Assembly (NCBI GenBank): GCA_036265675.1
Contig: DATAOP010000062.1
Span: 51,323 to 115,322 of the forward strand
Direction: 5' to 3'
Source: VRUE01 sp036265675
GTDB taxonomy: Bacteria; Actinomycetota; Thermoleophilia; Solirubrobacterales; 70-9
DNA: 64,000 bases
The translations under genes and the position numbers were made by a program. Under the pieces are notes generated by a model, which saw nothing but the letters and a program-made list of their open reading frames with translations, was not told the origin of the DNA and made no database searches. Every line of letters starts with the position of its first letter. Within the stretch, counting starts at the first letter, position 1. Of the stretch, positions 8,189-16,620 are shown piece after piece.

Positions 8189-9508
8189 TTGCCTGCTCCC
8201 GTAACGTCAGAGGATCGAGCCCCGCGAAAGCTGCGTCGGGTCGTCTCGCGGCGGATGCTGTTCTTCTTCATCCTCGGTGACATTCTGGGTGGGGGGATCT
8301 ACGCCCTCGTCGGGGTGGTCGCAGGCAAAGTGGGGGGCGCGATATGGGTGCCGTTCCTTGTTGCCCTCCTGCTCGCCACGCTGACCGCCGGCTCCTATGC
8401 CGAGCTGGTGACGAAGTATCCCCGCGCGGGTGGGGCGGCCCTCTATGCGAAGAAGGCATTTCAGCATCCGCTCGTCGCATTCCTCATTGCCTTCGCCGTG
8501 ATGGCGTCGGGCGTCACTTCGGCGAGCGCGCTTGCAAGGGCTTTCGGCGGCAACTATCTGGCCGACTTCGTCACCGTCCCCGTCGAGGTGGCCGCCCTCG
8601 CCTTCATCGCCGCCCTCGCCGTGGTCAATTTCATCGGGATCGTGATCTCGGTTCGACTCAATGTTGTGCTGACGCTCGTCGAGCTGGGAGGCCTTGCTCT
8701 TGTGGTGATCGTCGGAGTCGCCGCGCTCCTCAACGGAGAAGGTGAGCCCGGCAGGGCCGTCGAGTTCAAGGAGGGGACCGCCACCGCCCTGGCGGTTCTC
8801 GCCGGCACCGCACTCGCCTTCTACGCCCTGATCGGCTTCGAGGACTCGGTCAACATCGCCGAGGAGACCATTCGCCCGGAGCGCTCCTACCCGCCTGCGC
8901 TGTTTGCGGGTCTCGCCACCGCCGGAGCGGTCTACCTGGCGGTGACTCTTGTTGCGTCGATGGTGGTTCCCACCGAGCGCCTCCAGGCCTCCACCGGGGC
9001 TCTGCTCGAGGTCGTTCAGGTCGGGCCCCTGGCGGTTCCGACGAGGTTGTTCTCGGCAATCGGGCTGATGGCCCTGACGAACGGCGCGCTGATCAACCTG
9101 ATCATGGCTTCCCGACTGCTCTATGGAATGGCGCAGGAGGGAGTCATGCACTCGTCGTTCGGGCGCCTGAGCGGGCGCGAGACTCCATGGGTCGCGATCG
9201 TCTTCACCGCCTCGATCGCCGCCGGCCTGACTCTCACCGGTGATCTCGGAGCGCTCGCCGATACGACCGTGCTTCTCCTCCTGGGCGTCTTCATCTCGGT
9301 CAACGTCGCCGCTCTCGTCCTACGCCGGGACCGGGTCGCCCACCAGCATTTCGTGGTTCCGTTCGTGGTTCCCCTCCTCGGGATCGCCGCCTGCTCCGTG
9401 GTCATGACTCAGATCGACTGGGTGACTTGGCTGCGGGCAGGTGCGCTGCTCTGCCTCGGGCTGGGGCTGTGGGGGATCCAAGCGATCGCTGCCCGGTCGG
9501 ATGACTAG
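8189..9508 (+). CDS. APC-family amino acid permease
   Basis: About 439 residues with roughly twelve hydrophobic segments. The first segment carries FFFILGDILGGGIYALVG, matching the substrate-binding Gly-rich TM1 of the amino acid-polyamine-organocation family; GFEDSVNIAEETIRPERSYPPAL is the conserved TM6 and following loop. The substrate is not predictable. The start is uncertain: TTG at 8189 gives a normal short cytoplasmic tail before TM1, a TTG at 8081 would add 36 residues, and an ATG at 8255 would cut into the tail. No good ribosome binding site marks any of these. Confidence 0.85.
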   Translation: MPAPVTSEDRAPRKLRRVVSRRMLFFFILGDILGGGIYALVGVVAGKVGGAIWVPFLVALLLATLTAGSYAELVTKYPRAGGAALYAKKAFQHPLVAFLIAFAVMASGVTSASALARAFGGNYLADFVTVPVEVAALAFIAALAVVNFIGIVISVRLNVVLTLVELGGLALVVIVGVAALLNGEGEPGRAVEFKEGTATALAVLAGTALAFYALIGFEDSVNIAEETIRPERSYPPALFAGLATAGAVYLAVTLVASMVVPTERLQASTGALLEVVQVGPLAVPTRLFSAIGLMALTNGALINLIMASRLLYGMAQEGVMHSSFGRLSGRETPWVAIVFTASIAAGLTLTGDLGALADTTVLLLLGVFISVNVAALVLRRDRVAHQHFVVPFVVPLLGIAACSVVMTQIDWVTWLRAGALLCLGLGLWGIQAIAARSDD

Positions 9509-9596
9509 CGCACGCGATGTCGGGGTCCAGCCCTCCCACCTGTGAGGCGTTCCCCGGATGACGGGGGCCGGGCCGTCCCCTAGATTCGACAGGCGC

Positions 9597-9818
9597 ATGT
9601 CCGATTCAGCGTCAGATCACCCCGTGCTGCGAGCGGAGCCGGGCGATCGCCTGGTCGTCCGGGGACATCATCAGGGGGAGCCGCAGCGCGACGCCGAGGT
9701 CCTCAGGGTGCTCGGCGAGGACGGAGCGCCGCCCTACCTCGTGCGATGGGACGACGGACACGAATCCGAGGTCTTCCCCGGGTCGGACATGTTCATCCAG
9801 CATCTCGGGGACTCATGA
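9597..9818 (+). CDS. DUF1918 protein
   Basis: 73 residues. The segment AEPGDRLVVRGHHQGEPQRD followed by VLGEDGAPPYLVRWDDGHESEVFPGSD is the whole DUF1918 domain, a small beta-barrel (SH3-like) fold of unknown function common in Actinobacteria. The ATG at 9597 was chosen because the domain begins soon after it; a TAGATT box lies ten bases upstream. The stop overlaps the start of the flavodoxin gene (ATGA), so translation of the two is probably coupled. Confidence 0.88.
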   Translation: MSDSASDHPVLRAEPGDRLVVRGHHQGEPQRDAEVLRVLGEDGAPPYLVRWDDGHESEVFPGSDMFIQHLGDS

Positions 9819-10312
9819 AAGTCCTGGTCGCCTACGCATCGAAGAGAGGCTCGACCGCCGAGATCGCAGCGGCCGTCGCGGAGACTCTCCGGAAGGCCGG
9901 CCTCGAGGTCGACTGCCTGGAGAGCGGCGAAGTGGACGACGTCTCGCTCTACGACGCGGTCGTCCTCGGGAGCGCCGTCTACATGAAACGCTGGCGCGGC
10001 GACGCCAGACACTTTCTCCGCGAGCACTCCGATCGGCTCGCCGAGCGGCCGCTGTGGGTGTTCAGCTCCGGACCGGTCGGCGATCCCGAGCAGCCAGAGA
10101 AGCCCGAGTGGGAGGAGCCGCCGAAGATCGTCAAGGCGGTCGAGCGGCTGGGGGCCCGCGACCACGTCGTCTTCGGCGGCCGGCTGCCCGTCGAGCCCCA
10201 GGGCTTCATCGAGAAGGCGATGGTCAAGGGGACCCCCGCCGAGTTCCATGACCGCCGCGACTGGGATCAGATCCGGGGCTGGGCGGAACGCATCGGCTCC
10301 GAGCTGGCCTGA
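9815..10312 (+). CDS. Flavodoxin-domain protein (HemG-like)
   Basis: 165 residues. MKVLVAYASKRGSTAEIAAAVAETL is a flavodoxin FMN phosphate-binding loop, and VVLGSAVYMKRWRGDARHFL matches the menaquinone-dependent protoporphyrinogen oxidase (HemG)-type flavodoxins. Whether it acts in haem synthesis or as a general electron carrier is not decidable from sequence. The ATG overlaps the stop of the DUF1918 gene by four bases. The gene ends one base before the stop of the convergent ArsR gene. Confidence 0.87.
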   Translation: MKVLVAYASKRGSTAEIAAAVAETLRKAGLEVDCLESGEVDDVSLYDAVVLGSAVYMKRWRGDARHFLREHSDRLAERPLWVFSSGPVGDPEQPEKPEWEEPPKIVKAVERLGARDHVVFGGRLPVEPQGFIEKAMVKGTPAEFHDRRDWDQIRGWAERIGSELA

Positions 10313-10313
10313 G

Positions 10314-10643
10314 TCAGGCGCTCAGCGCCTCGCCGACCGCGGCAAGCTGGGCTTCGATCCCGCCGCAGACCTGCTCGCAGAGATCGAACACCGAGGGGTC
10401 GGCGATCGCATAGATCGAGCTGGTGCCCTGCTTGCGGCGCGACACGAACCCCTCGGCGTGAAGCGTGGCGAGGTGCTTCGAGACGTTCTGCTGGGAGGTG
10501 CCGAGTGCATCGGTCAGCTCGCGGACCGATGCCCCCTCACGCGTTCTGAGGAGATCGACGATGCGCAGCCGGGTCGGGTCGGAGAGGGCCAGGAAGCGGT
10601 GGGCAATCAGCTCGGCGGCGTCGGGGGTGAGTGGGGTCTTCAT
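10314..10643 (-). CDS. ArsR-family winged-helix repressor
   Basis: 109 residues with the classical ArsR fold: ALSDPTRLRIVDLL, recognition region LTDALGTSQQNVSKHLATLHAEGFV and wing SRRKQGTSSIYAIAD. A C-terminal pair of cysteines (DLCEQVCGG) might bind metal or act in redox sensing, but the classical ELCVCDL arsenic motif is absent. It is divergent from the DUF2892-MMPL pair, with a perfect palindrome between them that is the likely operator for both directions. Confidence 0.92.
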   Translation of the reverse strand: MKTPLTPDAAELIAHRFLALSDPTRLRIVDLLRTREGASVRELTDALGTSQQNVSKHLATLHAEGFVSRRKQGTSSIYAIADPSVFDLCEQVCGGIEAQLAAVGEALSA

Positions 10644-10660
10644 CGTTCTGCTATTCTTTC

Positions 10661-10676
10661 ACAACTGTAAAGTTGT
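10661..10676. promoter_or_regulatory. Palindromic operator, probably for the ArsR repressor
   Basis: ACAACT-GTAA-AGTTGT is a perfect 6+4+6 palindrome in the 61-base divergent gap, 17 bases from the ArsR start and 28 bases from the DUF2892 start. Size and position are typical of ArsR-family operators. It is AT-rich against a GC-rich background. Confidence 0.75.
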
Positions 10677-10704
10677 TCAACGGTAGGTCGGAGAAAGGAT
10701 AGCA

Positions 10705-10956
10705 ATGTCGACCGTCGATCAGATCAGTATCGATCGGACCTCCCGGCGGCTCTGGCCCCTGGAGCGCGTCCTCTTCCTGATGGCGGGCGCGATGACGATT
10801 CTCAGCGCCGTCCTCGCGGCCCTCGTCAGCCCCTGGTTCCTGCTGCTGACCGTCTTCGTCGGCGCCAACCAACTCGCCTTCGTCGTCTTCGGCGACTGTC
10901 CGAGCTCCTGGCTTCTGCGGCGCTACGCCGGCCTGGAGCGTGGGTGTTCCCGGTGA
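10705..10956 (+). CDS. DUF2892 inner-membrane protein
   Basis: 83 residues with two hydrophobic segments (about 25-43 and 44-63), then CPSSWLLRRYAG. This layout, including the cysteine after the second segment, matches DUF2892 (the YgaP membrane-domain type), often found beside redox or sulfur proteins. Here it is coupled to an MMPL exporter by a GTGA overlap. A GGAGAAAGGA ribosome binding site precedes the ATG. Control by the divergent ArsR protein is likely from layout. Confidence 0.82.
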   Translation: MSTVDQISIDRTSRRLWPLERVLFLMAGAMTILSAVLAALVSPWFLLLTVFVGANQLAFVVFGDCPSSWLLRRYAGLERGCSR

Positions 10957-13124
10957 GCGCTCTGGGACCGATCGGGCGGCTGGGCCATTTCGCCGCCACG
11001 CACCGCCGCACCGTCTTCATCAGCTGGGCCGTCCTCGCCGTCGCCCTCGGCTTCCTCGCGCCGCGGGTCGAGACAGCCCTATCGGGAGCGGGCTGGCAGG
11101 CGGATGGCTCCGAGTCGGTCACCGTGCGCGAAGCGGTCGACCGCGCTTTCGGCGGCAGCGGTTCGTATGCGATCCAGGTGGCGGTCCACTCCCCGGAGCT
11201 GACCGTCGCGGATCCGGCCTTCCGCCGCAGCATCGCAGGCGTGCGACGCACCCTCGCCGCCGACCCGGCGGTGCGCGCGGTGATGACGCCGCGCTCTCCC
11301 ACCTCGATCTCCGCTGACGGTCACACGGCAATCGTCGTGGGTACCGCCGCAAGGGGGCCGAATGAAATGGTGGCTGCCGCCGGCGACCTCAAGTCCGAAG
11401 TCGCAGCGGTCACCGCCCCGGGGGTGGAAGCGAACCTGACGGGCGCCGCCGGCATGTGGTCGGACTTCAACGAGGCCAACCGGGAAGCGATGATGCGCTC
11501 CGAGCTCTTCTCCTGGCCGGTCACGCTGGCCATCCTGGTGCTGGCCTTCGGCTCACTGGTCGCCGCCGGGCTGCCGCTGCTGCTGACGATCACCGGGCTC
11601 GTCGCCTCCGCCGGCGTCCTCTATTTGGGGACCCTGATCTCGCCGGTTTCGATCTGGGCGATGAACTTCGCCCTGATGTTCGCGCTGGCGCTCGGCATCG
11701 ACTACGCGCTGTTCATCGTCATGCGCTTCCGTAGCGCTCTGTTCGGGCAGGACCAGGGTGCCGCCGCAGCCGTCGGCGAGACGATGGACACCGCCGGCAA
11801 GGCGGTCCTCTTCTCGGGGATCACGGTCCTGATCTCGCTCTCCGCGGTGATGCTCGTCCCCAGCCCCGCCTTCCGATCGATGGCTCTCGGGATCATGATC
11901 TCGGTCATCTTCGTGCTGGCCGCGACGCTGACGCTGCTGCCGGCCGTGCTAAGCAAGCTCGGACCCCGGGTGGACAGGCTGGCACTGCCCTGGGCGCACG
12001 CGGGCGAGCACCGCTCGCCTCGCTTCGCCCGCTGGGGGGAGCTGCTCTGGCGACGGCCGCTCGTGTTCGGCGGCCTCGCGCTGGCGGTCCTGCTCGGCCT
12101 GGCGCTCCCGGTGCTGAGCCTCGACACCGGGATGCCATCGATCAAGGTCGTGCCGAAGAACGATCCGTCGCGGGTCGGCTACCGGCAGGTGAGCGCCGCC
12201 TTCGGCGAAGGCGCCCCGGGCACCCTGCAGGTGATCGCGCCGCCGTCCCAGCGTGCGGCCACGCTGGCCATCTTGAGGTCTGATCCCGACATCGCCGCCG
12301 TCTCGCCGCCGCTCGCGAGCGCCGGCGGCCTCGTCCTGATCCAGGCGGTGCCGACGGGCGGCCCCTCGAGCGCCGCCGCCGGTGAAACCATCGACCGGCT
12401 GCGCGGACAGCTCCCCCCGGGAGCGCTGGTCGGTGGTCCGTCGGTCGAAAACTACGATCTCGAAGCCGCCCTGGCGGCGAAGACCCCGCTCGCGATCGGC
12501 GTCGTGCTCGGGCTTGGCTTCCTCCTCCTGCTGGTCGCCTTCCAGGCGCCGCTGGTCGCGGCGATCGGCGTTCTCGCCAACCTGCTATCGACCGGCGCCG
12601 CCTTCGGCGTCGCCAAGCTGATCTTCCAGGACGGGCACCTCTCGGGCCTGCTCGGCTTCGAATCGCAGGGCTTTCTCGACGCCTGGGGGCCGATCTTCTT
12701 CTTCGCGATGATCTTCGCGATCGCGATGGACTACACGGTCTTCCTGCTCTCTTCCGCGCGCGAGCACTGGGAAGCCTCGGGCGACCCGAAAGAGGCGATG
12801 GTCGGTGGGCTCGCACACTCCGGCCGGGTGATCCTCGCCGCCGGAGCGGTGATGGTCGCGGTCTTCTTCACCTTCGCCCTCTCAGGGCCGTTGCCACCGA
12901 AGGAGATGGGGATGATCCTCGGGATCGCTGTCCTCCTCGACGCCTTCCTCGTTCGCCTCCTCCTGCTGCCTGTGTTTCTGCGGCTGAGCGGGCGGGCTGC
13001 CTGGTGGCTTCCCGGCTGGCTCGACCGCATCCTCCCGGACGTCCACTTCGGGCACGGACCGCCCTCGCCACGGGCTCGCCCGGCCGGGGAGCCGGAGCTG
13101 GCCGGCGCCGGCAAGCTGGGGTAG
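10953..13124 (+). CDS. MMPL/RND-family transporter
   Basis: About 723 residues. Two homologous halves each start with a membrane anchor, followed by a periplasmic domain and a bundle of TM helices. The conserved Asp-Tyr proton-relay pairs are visible as LGIDYALFIVMRFRS (Asp near 250) and AIAMDYTVFLLSSAREH (Asp near 593). MMPL proteins export lipids or lipophilic compounds. The substrate is unknown. The GTG at 10953 overlaps the DUF2892 stop; an in-frame GTG at 10944 is an alternative. Expression is probably repressed by the ArsR protein through the palindrome at 10661. Confidence 0.92.
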   Translation: MSALGPIGRLGHFAATHRRTVFISWAVLAVALGFLAPRVETALSGAGWQADGSESVTVREAVDRAFGGSGSYAIQVAVHSPELTVADPAFRRSIAGVRRTLAADPAVRAVMTPRSPTSISADGHTAIVVGTAARGPNEMVAAAGDLKSEVAAVTAPGVEANLTGAAGMWSDFNEANREAMMRSELFSWPVTLAILVLAFGSLVAAGLPLLLTITGLVASAGVLYLGTLISPVSIWAMNFALMFALALGIDYALFIVMRFRSALFGQDQGAAAAVGETMDTAGKAVLFSGITVLISLSAVMLVPSPAFRSMALGIMISVIFVLAATLTLLPAVLSKLGPRVDRLALPWAHAGEHRSPRFARWGELLWRRPLVFGGLALAVLLGLALPVLSLDTGMPSIKVVPKNDPSRVGYRQVSAAFGEGAPGTLQVIAPPSQRAATLAILRSDPDIAAVSPPLASAGGLVLIQAVPTGGPSSAAAGETIDRLRGQLPPGALVGGPSVENYDLEAALAAKTPLAIGVVLGLGFLLLLVAFQAPLVAAIGVLANLLSTGAAFGVAKLIFQDGHLSGLLGFESQGFLDAWGPIFFFAMIFAIAMDYTVFLLSSAREHWEASGDPKEAMVGGLAHSGRVILAAGAVMVAVFFTFALSGPLPPKEMGMILGIAVLLDAFLVRLLLLPVFLRLSGRAAWWLPGWLDRILPDVHFGHGPPSPRARPAGEPELAGAGKLG

Positions 13125-13404
13125 TCGCGCCCGACCTTTCCTCATCGAATAATCAACATGCTCCTCGCCGCCAGGTCCCGGCCCGCCAAATCCAAGGCAG
13201 TTAGTGAGGACGGCCGTGGGATCCGCGCTTAGGGGCAGGCAGGATCCCCCTAGAACCGCCCTCATCTCCCTGTGGGCAGTCATCGAGCAAATACCTGCTG
13301 TCGTTCCGAACGGTTCGCGGTATTCGCGAGACTGCCTTATGATTCAGATACCCGCAGCAACGTGGGCAAAACCACCGCTTTTGCAGGCAAAAGTTGACCC
13401 CCGG
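13125..13404. other. Intergenic region dense in inverted repeats
   Basis: No gene is visible in this 280-base convergent gap. It holds several palindromes: a two-tier stem TGAGGACGG/CCGCCCTCA (13205-13213 with 13256-13264, one G-U) enclosing GGGATCC/GGATCCC (13218-13224 with 13242-13248); GGCAGTC/GACTGCC (13275-13281 with 13330-13336); CTTTTGC-AG-GCAAAAG (13378-13393); and TTGACC-CCC-GGTCAA (13394-13408). The last two may terminate the minus-strand ferritin-like gene. The first may terminate the MMPL gene or belong to a small RNA. Confidence 0.4.
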
Positions 13405-13857
13405 TCAAAGGGGCGACTGCGTCCCGGCAGCGCGCTTCAGGAAGTCGATTTGATGCTGCTTCCGCATGATCTGGTGCTCCAGCAGATGCTCGAGGGCCTC
13501 CGAGCGTCCCTCTCGACCGGTTGGCTCGATCGCTTCTTGGAGGGCTTCGACAACCTCCTCCTCGCACTGGACCAGCCACTCGACCGACTCCATCGCGTCC
13601 GCATGGAACTCGAGCTTGGCGACGTTCACGGTTGGCGCTCCGTCGAAGGAGATGATCTTTTCGATCAGCTCGCGGGCGCCGCTCAGCTCTTCGTCGCCGA
13701 AACCCTTGAGCTTCTCGCCGAGGGCTTGGGCCTCCACACCCAGAAGGCTCGCAGCGACGACCGAGTACTGCAGGGCCGATCGATACTGCTGTTCCAGAGC
13801 GGCATTGAGTTTCTTGACCGCGAGTTCCTCGTCGAGTCGCTCCTCCTGATCGGGCAT
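13405..13857 (-). CDS. Ferritin-like (bacterioferritin-type) domain protein
   Basis: 150 residues from the ATG at 13857; the frame extends upstream to a TTG at 13896. KKLNAALEQQYRSALQYSVVA is the first helix of bacterioferritin-type proteins, with the ligand-type Glu. The second helix reads DEELSGARELIEKIISFDGAP, where family members normally have ExxH before the ELIERI motif; the histidine is missing. Helix four has EHLLEHQIMRKQHQIDFLKR. A degenerate or different metal site is therefore likely. Iron storage or stress protection is the family role; here it is only inferred. Confidence 0.8.
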   Translation of the reverse strand: MPDQEERLDEELAVKKLNAALEQQYRSALQYSVVAASLLGVEAQALGEKLKGFGDEELSGARELIEKIISFDGAPTVNVAKLEFHADAMESVEWLVQCEEEVVEALQEAIEPTGREGRSEALEHLLEHQIMRKQHQIDFLKRAAGTQSPL

Positions 13858-13912
13858 TTCTGGTTGGTCCCCGAGGTGGAGGGTTACGAAACCCAACCGC
13901 GTCCGGGCTCTT

Positions 13913-14740
13913 CTAGTTCGCCGACCGCAGTTGGCCCTCGTAGGGACCGTGTCCAGTCATGCACGCTGCGCCGCAGCGGGCGCCGAGCTCGACGGCCCGC
14001 TCCGGCGGTAGGCCCGACCCAAGCCCGTAGGTCACTCCCGCGGCAAAGCTGTCGCCCGAGCCGTAGGCGTCCGCGGCGGGACCCGGCAGCGGCGCGGCCT
14101 CCCAGCGCCGGGTTCGGCCGTCGGCCCACTGCAGCTCGCCGCCGGCGGCCCCGGCGGTGCGGGCGACGACCGCGGGGGGCGGATCGAGGCCTTCCGCTCC
14201 GTAGCGCTCGCCGCTGTCGGCCGAGCTGGCGACCAGCACGTCGATCGCGACGCCGGCCGCGGCCGGCCCGTCCATCGCCCGCGGGGTCGAGACCAGGTTG
14301 GTGGCGGCGCGGGCAGCCTGCACCGCGCCCCCGTCGCCGGCTGTGAGGTAAACGGCGTCGACATCCCGCAGCTCGTCCCACGGAAGCGAATCGTCCCCTC
14401 GGGGTTCGAGCCGCTTGCCGATGGTCGTGATCGTCCGCTCCGCATTCGCGTCCAGCATCACGAAGGCGCGCCGCTGGGGCTCACTCCGCCAGGCGGCTGC
14501 AACCCGCACTCCCATGTCGAGCAGCTCCCGCTCGGCCGCGTGCCCGAGCTCGTCGTCGCCGAGGGCCGTCAGGAACAGGCACTCGCCGGCGAGTCGCGCG
14601 AGCTGCACCGCGGCGACCGCCCCGCCCCCGGCCACCTGGGACCAGGGCTCGCCAGCTTCGACGATCTCGCCCGCGACGGGAACGCGATCGACTCGGACGA
14701 ACTCGACCCACTCGACGTGACCGACGACGGCGACTCGCAT
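13913..14740 (-). CDS. PfkB-family carbohydrate kinase
   Basis: 275 residues. The N-terminus MRVAVVGHVEWVEFVRVDRVPVAG and VAGGGAVAAVQLARLAGE match the first PfkB signature. The catalytic region reads DAYGSGDSFAAGV near residues 224-236 in place of DTxGAGDxF, with the catalytic Asp of GSGD kept. Ribokinase-like proteins phosphorylate sugars, nucleosides or related alcohols; the substrate is not clear. It is divergent from the glycine-rich protein gene. Confidence 0.85.
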   Translation of the reverse strand: MRVAVVGHVEWVEFVRVDRVPVAGEIVEAGEPWSQVAGGGAVAAVQLARLAGECLFLTALGDDELGHAAERELLDMGVRVAAAWRSEPQRRAFVMLDANAERTITTIGKRLEPRGDDSLPWDELRDVDAVYLTAGDGGAVQAARAATNLVSTPRAMDGPAAAGVAIDVLVASSADSGERYGAEGLDPPPAVVARTAGAAGGELQWADGRTRRWEAAPLPGPAADAYGSGDSFAAGVTYGLGSGLPPERAVELGARCGAACMTGHGPYEGQLRSAN

Positions 14741-14830
14741 CGGCCGATTAGTCTCGCAAGCCCGTCCACAAGGGCCGATCGCAAGTTGGTGCTGCTTCGC
14801 CGACCCGTTGCCTCACTCCCCCGCCGAGCC

Positions 14831-14836
14831 TATGCT
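14831..14836 (+). promoter_or_regulatory. -10 box of a probable leaderless promoter
   Basis: TATGCT followed by six bases and then the GTG at 14843. This spacing puts the transcription start at the start codon, so the glycine-rich protein mRNA is probably leaderless. Confidence 0.55.
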
Positions 14837-14842
14837 TGCGGC

Positions 14843-16006
14843 GTGAGCGGATCGCGAGGACTTCGCTCGAGCGGGCGCCTGGGCGGCGTCATCTTGGCGA
14901 CCGCCGTCCTCATCGCCTGCGGCTCGCTCGATTCCGCACCCGCCCTCGCGCAGACCTTCGTCTCGACCAGCGCCGAGCAGACGTTCATCGTTCCGCCGGG
15001 GGTCGCGAGTGTCGCTGTCGACGCCGTCGGCGGCCACGGGGGCAGCGCTGGGATCATCGCGGGCGGCGCGCCCGCCCGGGTCTCGGCCGTGCTGCCGGTG
15101 GCGCCGGGAGAGGTCCTCTATGTGGAGGTGGCCGGAAACGGGGAGAGCGCCGCGGAGGGCGGAGACGGCGGCTTCAACGGCGGTGGCGCGAGCGGCGAGG
15201 AAGACGCCGCCGGCGGGGGCGGCGCCTCGGACGTGCGGACCCTTCCGCGCGCCTCCGGGCTTTCCCCCGACAGCCGGTTGCTCGCCGCCGGCGGTGGAGG
15301 CGGCGCGGCCGAGGGCGCAGGCGGGGACGCCGGCAGCGACGGCGCGATCGGCAACGCTCCGGAAGAGGGCGGCGGGGCGGGCACTCTGACCAGCGGCGGC
15401 GCCGGGGCAACCGGCGGCTGCGGCGACGGCACCGACGGACAGCTCGGCCGGGGCGGGGACGGCGGCACAAGCAACGTGAAACCGAACAGCGGCGCCGGCG
15501 GCGGAGGCGGCGGCTACTACGGCGGAGGCGGCGGAGGCGCGGGCTGCATGAGCGGCGGAGGTGGAGGGGGCGGTGGCTCGAGCTTTGTCACGTCGACCGC
15601 CTCGAACATCTCTATCGGGATCGATCCGACCGCGGCCCCCGCCATCGAGATCACCCCGATCGTCCCTCTCGGCAGGGTGCCATCGAACCGCTTCAGCTTC
15701 GGCCGGCTGAGGCTGAACAGGAAAAAGGGGACCGCGACCCTTCCGGTGAGGCTCCCCGATGCCGGCGTCCTCCTCCTCAATGGCAGGGGTGTCTTTCGCA
15801 GGGAACTCGGAACCCCCGGCGCGAGCCGGGTCAGCTCCGTGGCCGGACCGGGACCCGTGATGCTCCGCATAAGAGCAAGGGGCAAATGGCTCCGCAGGCT
15901 CCGGACGACCGGTCGAGTGAAGGTGAAGGCGGCGGTGACCTTCACTCCTACCGGTGGGACGCCCAATACGAAGCGCAAGCGGATCGTCCTGAAGAAGGCC
16001 CGCTGA
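14843..16006 (+). CDS. Secreted glycine-rich protein with basic C-terminal domain
   Basis: 387 residues from a GTG with a leaderless-type promoter. A signal peptide spans about residues 1-35 (VILATAVLIACGSLDSAPALAQ). Residues 36-270 resemble the glycine-rich domain found in ALK-type receptors and bacterial surface proteins: AVLPVAPGEVLYVEVAGNG, GGDGGFNGGG, GGGGASDVRT, DSRLLAAGGGGG and long Gly tracts ending GGGGSSFV. Residues 292-387 (NRKKGTATLPVRLPDAG ... FTPTGGTPN) match the C-terminal domain of the protein at 6867-7826. Probable wall or matrix protein; the function is unknown. Confidence 0.85.
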   Translation: MSGSRGLRSSGRLGGVILATAVLIACGSLDSAPALAQTFVSTSAEQTFIVPPGVASVAVDAVGGHGGSAGIIAGGAPARVSAVLPVAPGEVLYVEVAGNGESAAEGGDGGFNGGGASGEEDAAGGGGASDVRTLPRASGLSPDSRLLAAGGGGGAAEGAGGDAGSDGAIGNAPEEGGGAGTLTSGGAGATGGCGDGTDGQLGRGGDGGTSNVKPNSGAGGGGGGYYGGGGGGAGCMSGGGGGGGGSSFVTSTASNISIGIDPTAAPAIEITPIVPLGRVPSNRFSFGRLRLNRKKGTATLPVRLPDAGVLLLNGRGVFRRELGTPGASRVSSVAGPGPVMLRIRARGKWLRRLRTTGRVKVKAAVTFTPTGGTPNTKRKRIVLKKAR

Positions 16007-16028
16007 TCATCGTACGAGTGTTCGACCC

Positions 16029-16472
16029 ATGACGATCCAGCGGATGGATCACATCGGCGTCGTCGTCGAGGACCTCGAGGCCGCGGTCGAGTTCTTCATC
16101 GAGCTCGGGCTCGAGCGGCAGGGGGAGGGGTCGGTCGGGGGAGACTGGGTGGACCGGATAATCGGAGTCGAGGGAACCCAGGCGGAGCTCGCGATGCTCC
16201 AGACCAGCGACGGCCACGGAAAACTCGAGCTGGTCAAGTTCCGCTCCCCGCCCGCCGTGGCCGGCGACGGACAGGCGCCGGCGAATGCGCTCGGCATCCG
16301 CCACATCGCCTTCGAGGTCGAGGACATCGACGATCTCCTCGCCGGCCTGCGGGCTCGCGGTGGCGAGCTCGTCGGCGAGCTCGAGCGCTACGGGGACATA
16401 TTTCGGCTCTGTTATGTCCGCGGCCCCGAGGGGATCATCGTCGAGCTGGCGGAAAGGATCGGCGCCGACTGA
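16029..16472 (+). CDS. VOC-superfamily (glyoxalase/epimerase-like) protein
   Basis: 147 residues with two beta-alpha-beta-beta-beta halves. The start MTIQRMDHIGVVVEDLEAAVEFF contains the metal-ligand His of VOC proteins, and GIRHIAFEVEDIDDLLAGL opens the second half with another His; the last Glu ligand is probably in GIIVELAERIG. It is closest in style to lactoylglutathione lyase and methylmalonyl-CoA epimerase-like proteins; the reaction is unknown. It starts 22 bases after the glycine-rich protein gene. Confidence 0.85.
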   Translation: MTIQRMDHIGVVVEDLEAAVEFFIELGLERQGEGSVGGDWVDRIIGVEGTQAELAMLQTSDGHGKLELVKFRSPPAVAGDGQAPANALGIRHIAFEVEDIDDLLAGLRARGGELVGELERYGDIFRLCYVRGPEGIIVELAERIGAD

Positions 16473-16620
16473 AAAACCGACCTTTCCTCAATCAGAAACG
16501 CGATCCTCTACACTGCCATCCCTCGTGTCTGACGGTCGGCACAGCCGGCCGGGGCACGACACCGCGTCTCCCCTGGCGCGAAGAACACCGCGCGGGACGG
16601 TTGGCGGCGGATATTCCCTT

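Noticed and set aside
15280..15600. GC-rich tandem-like repeats (GGCGGAGGC units)
   Set aside because: They encode the glycine tracts of the secreted glycine-rich protein.
13131..16490. 14-base repeat CCGACCTTTCCTCA at 13131-13144 and 16477-16490
   Set aside because: In 64 kb several exact 14-base repeats are expected by chance, and the flanks do not match.
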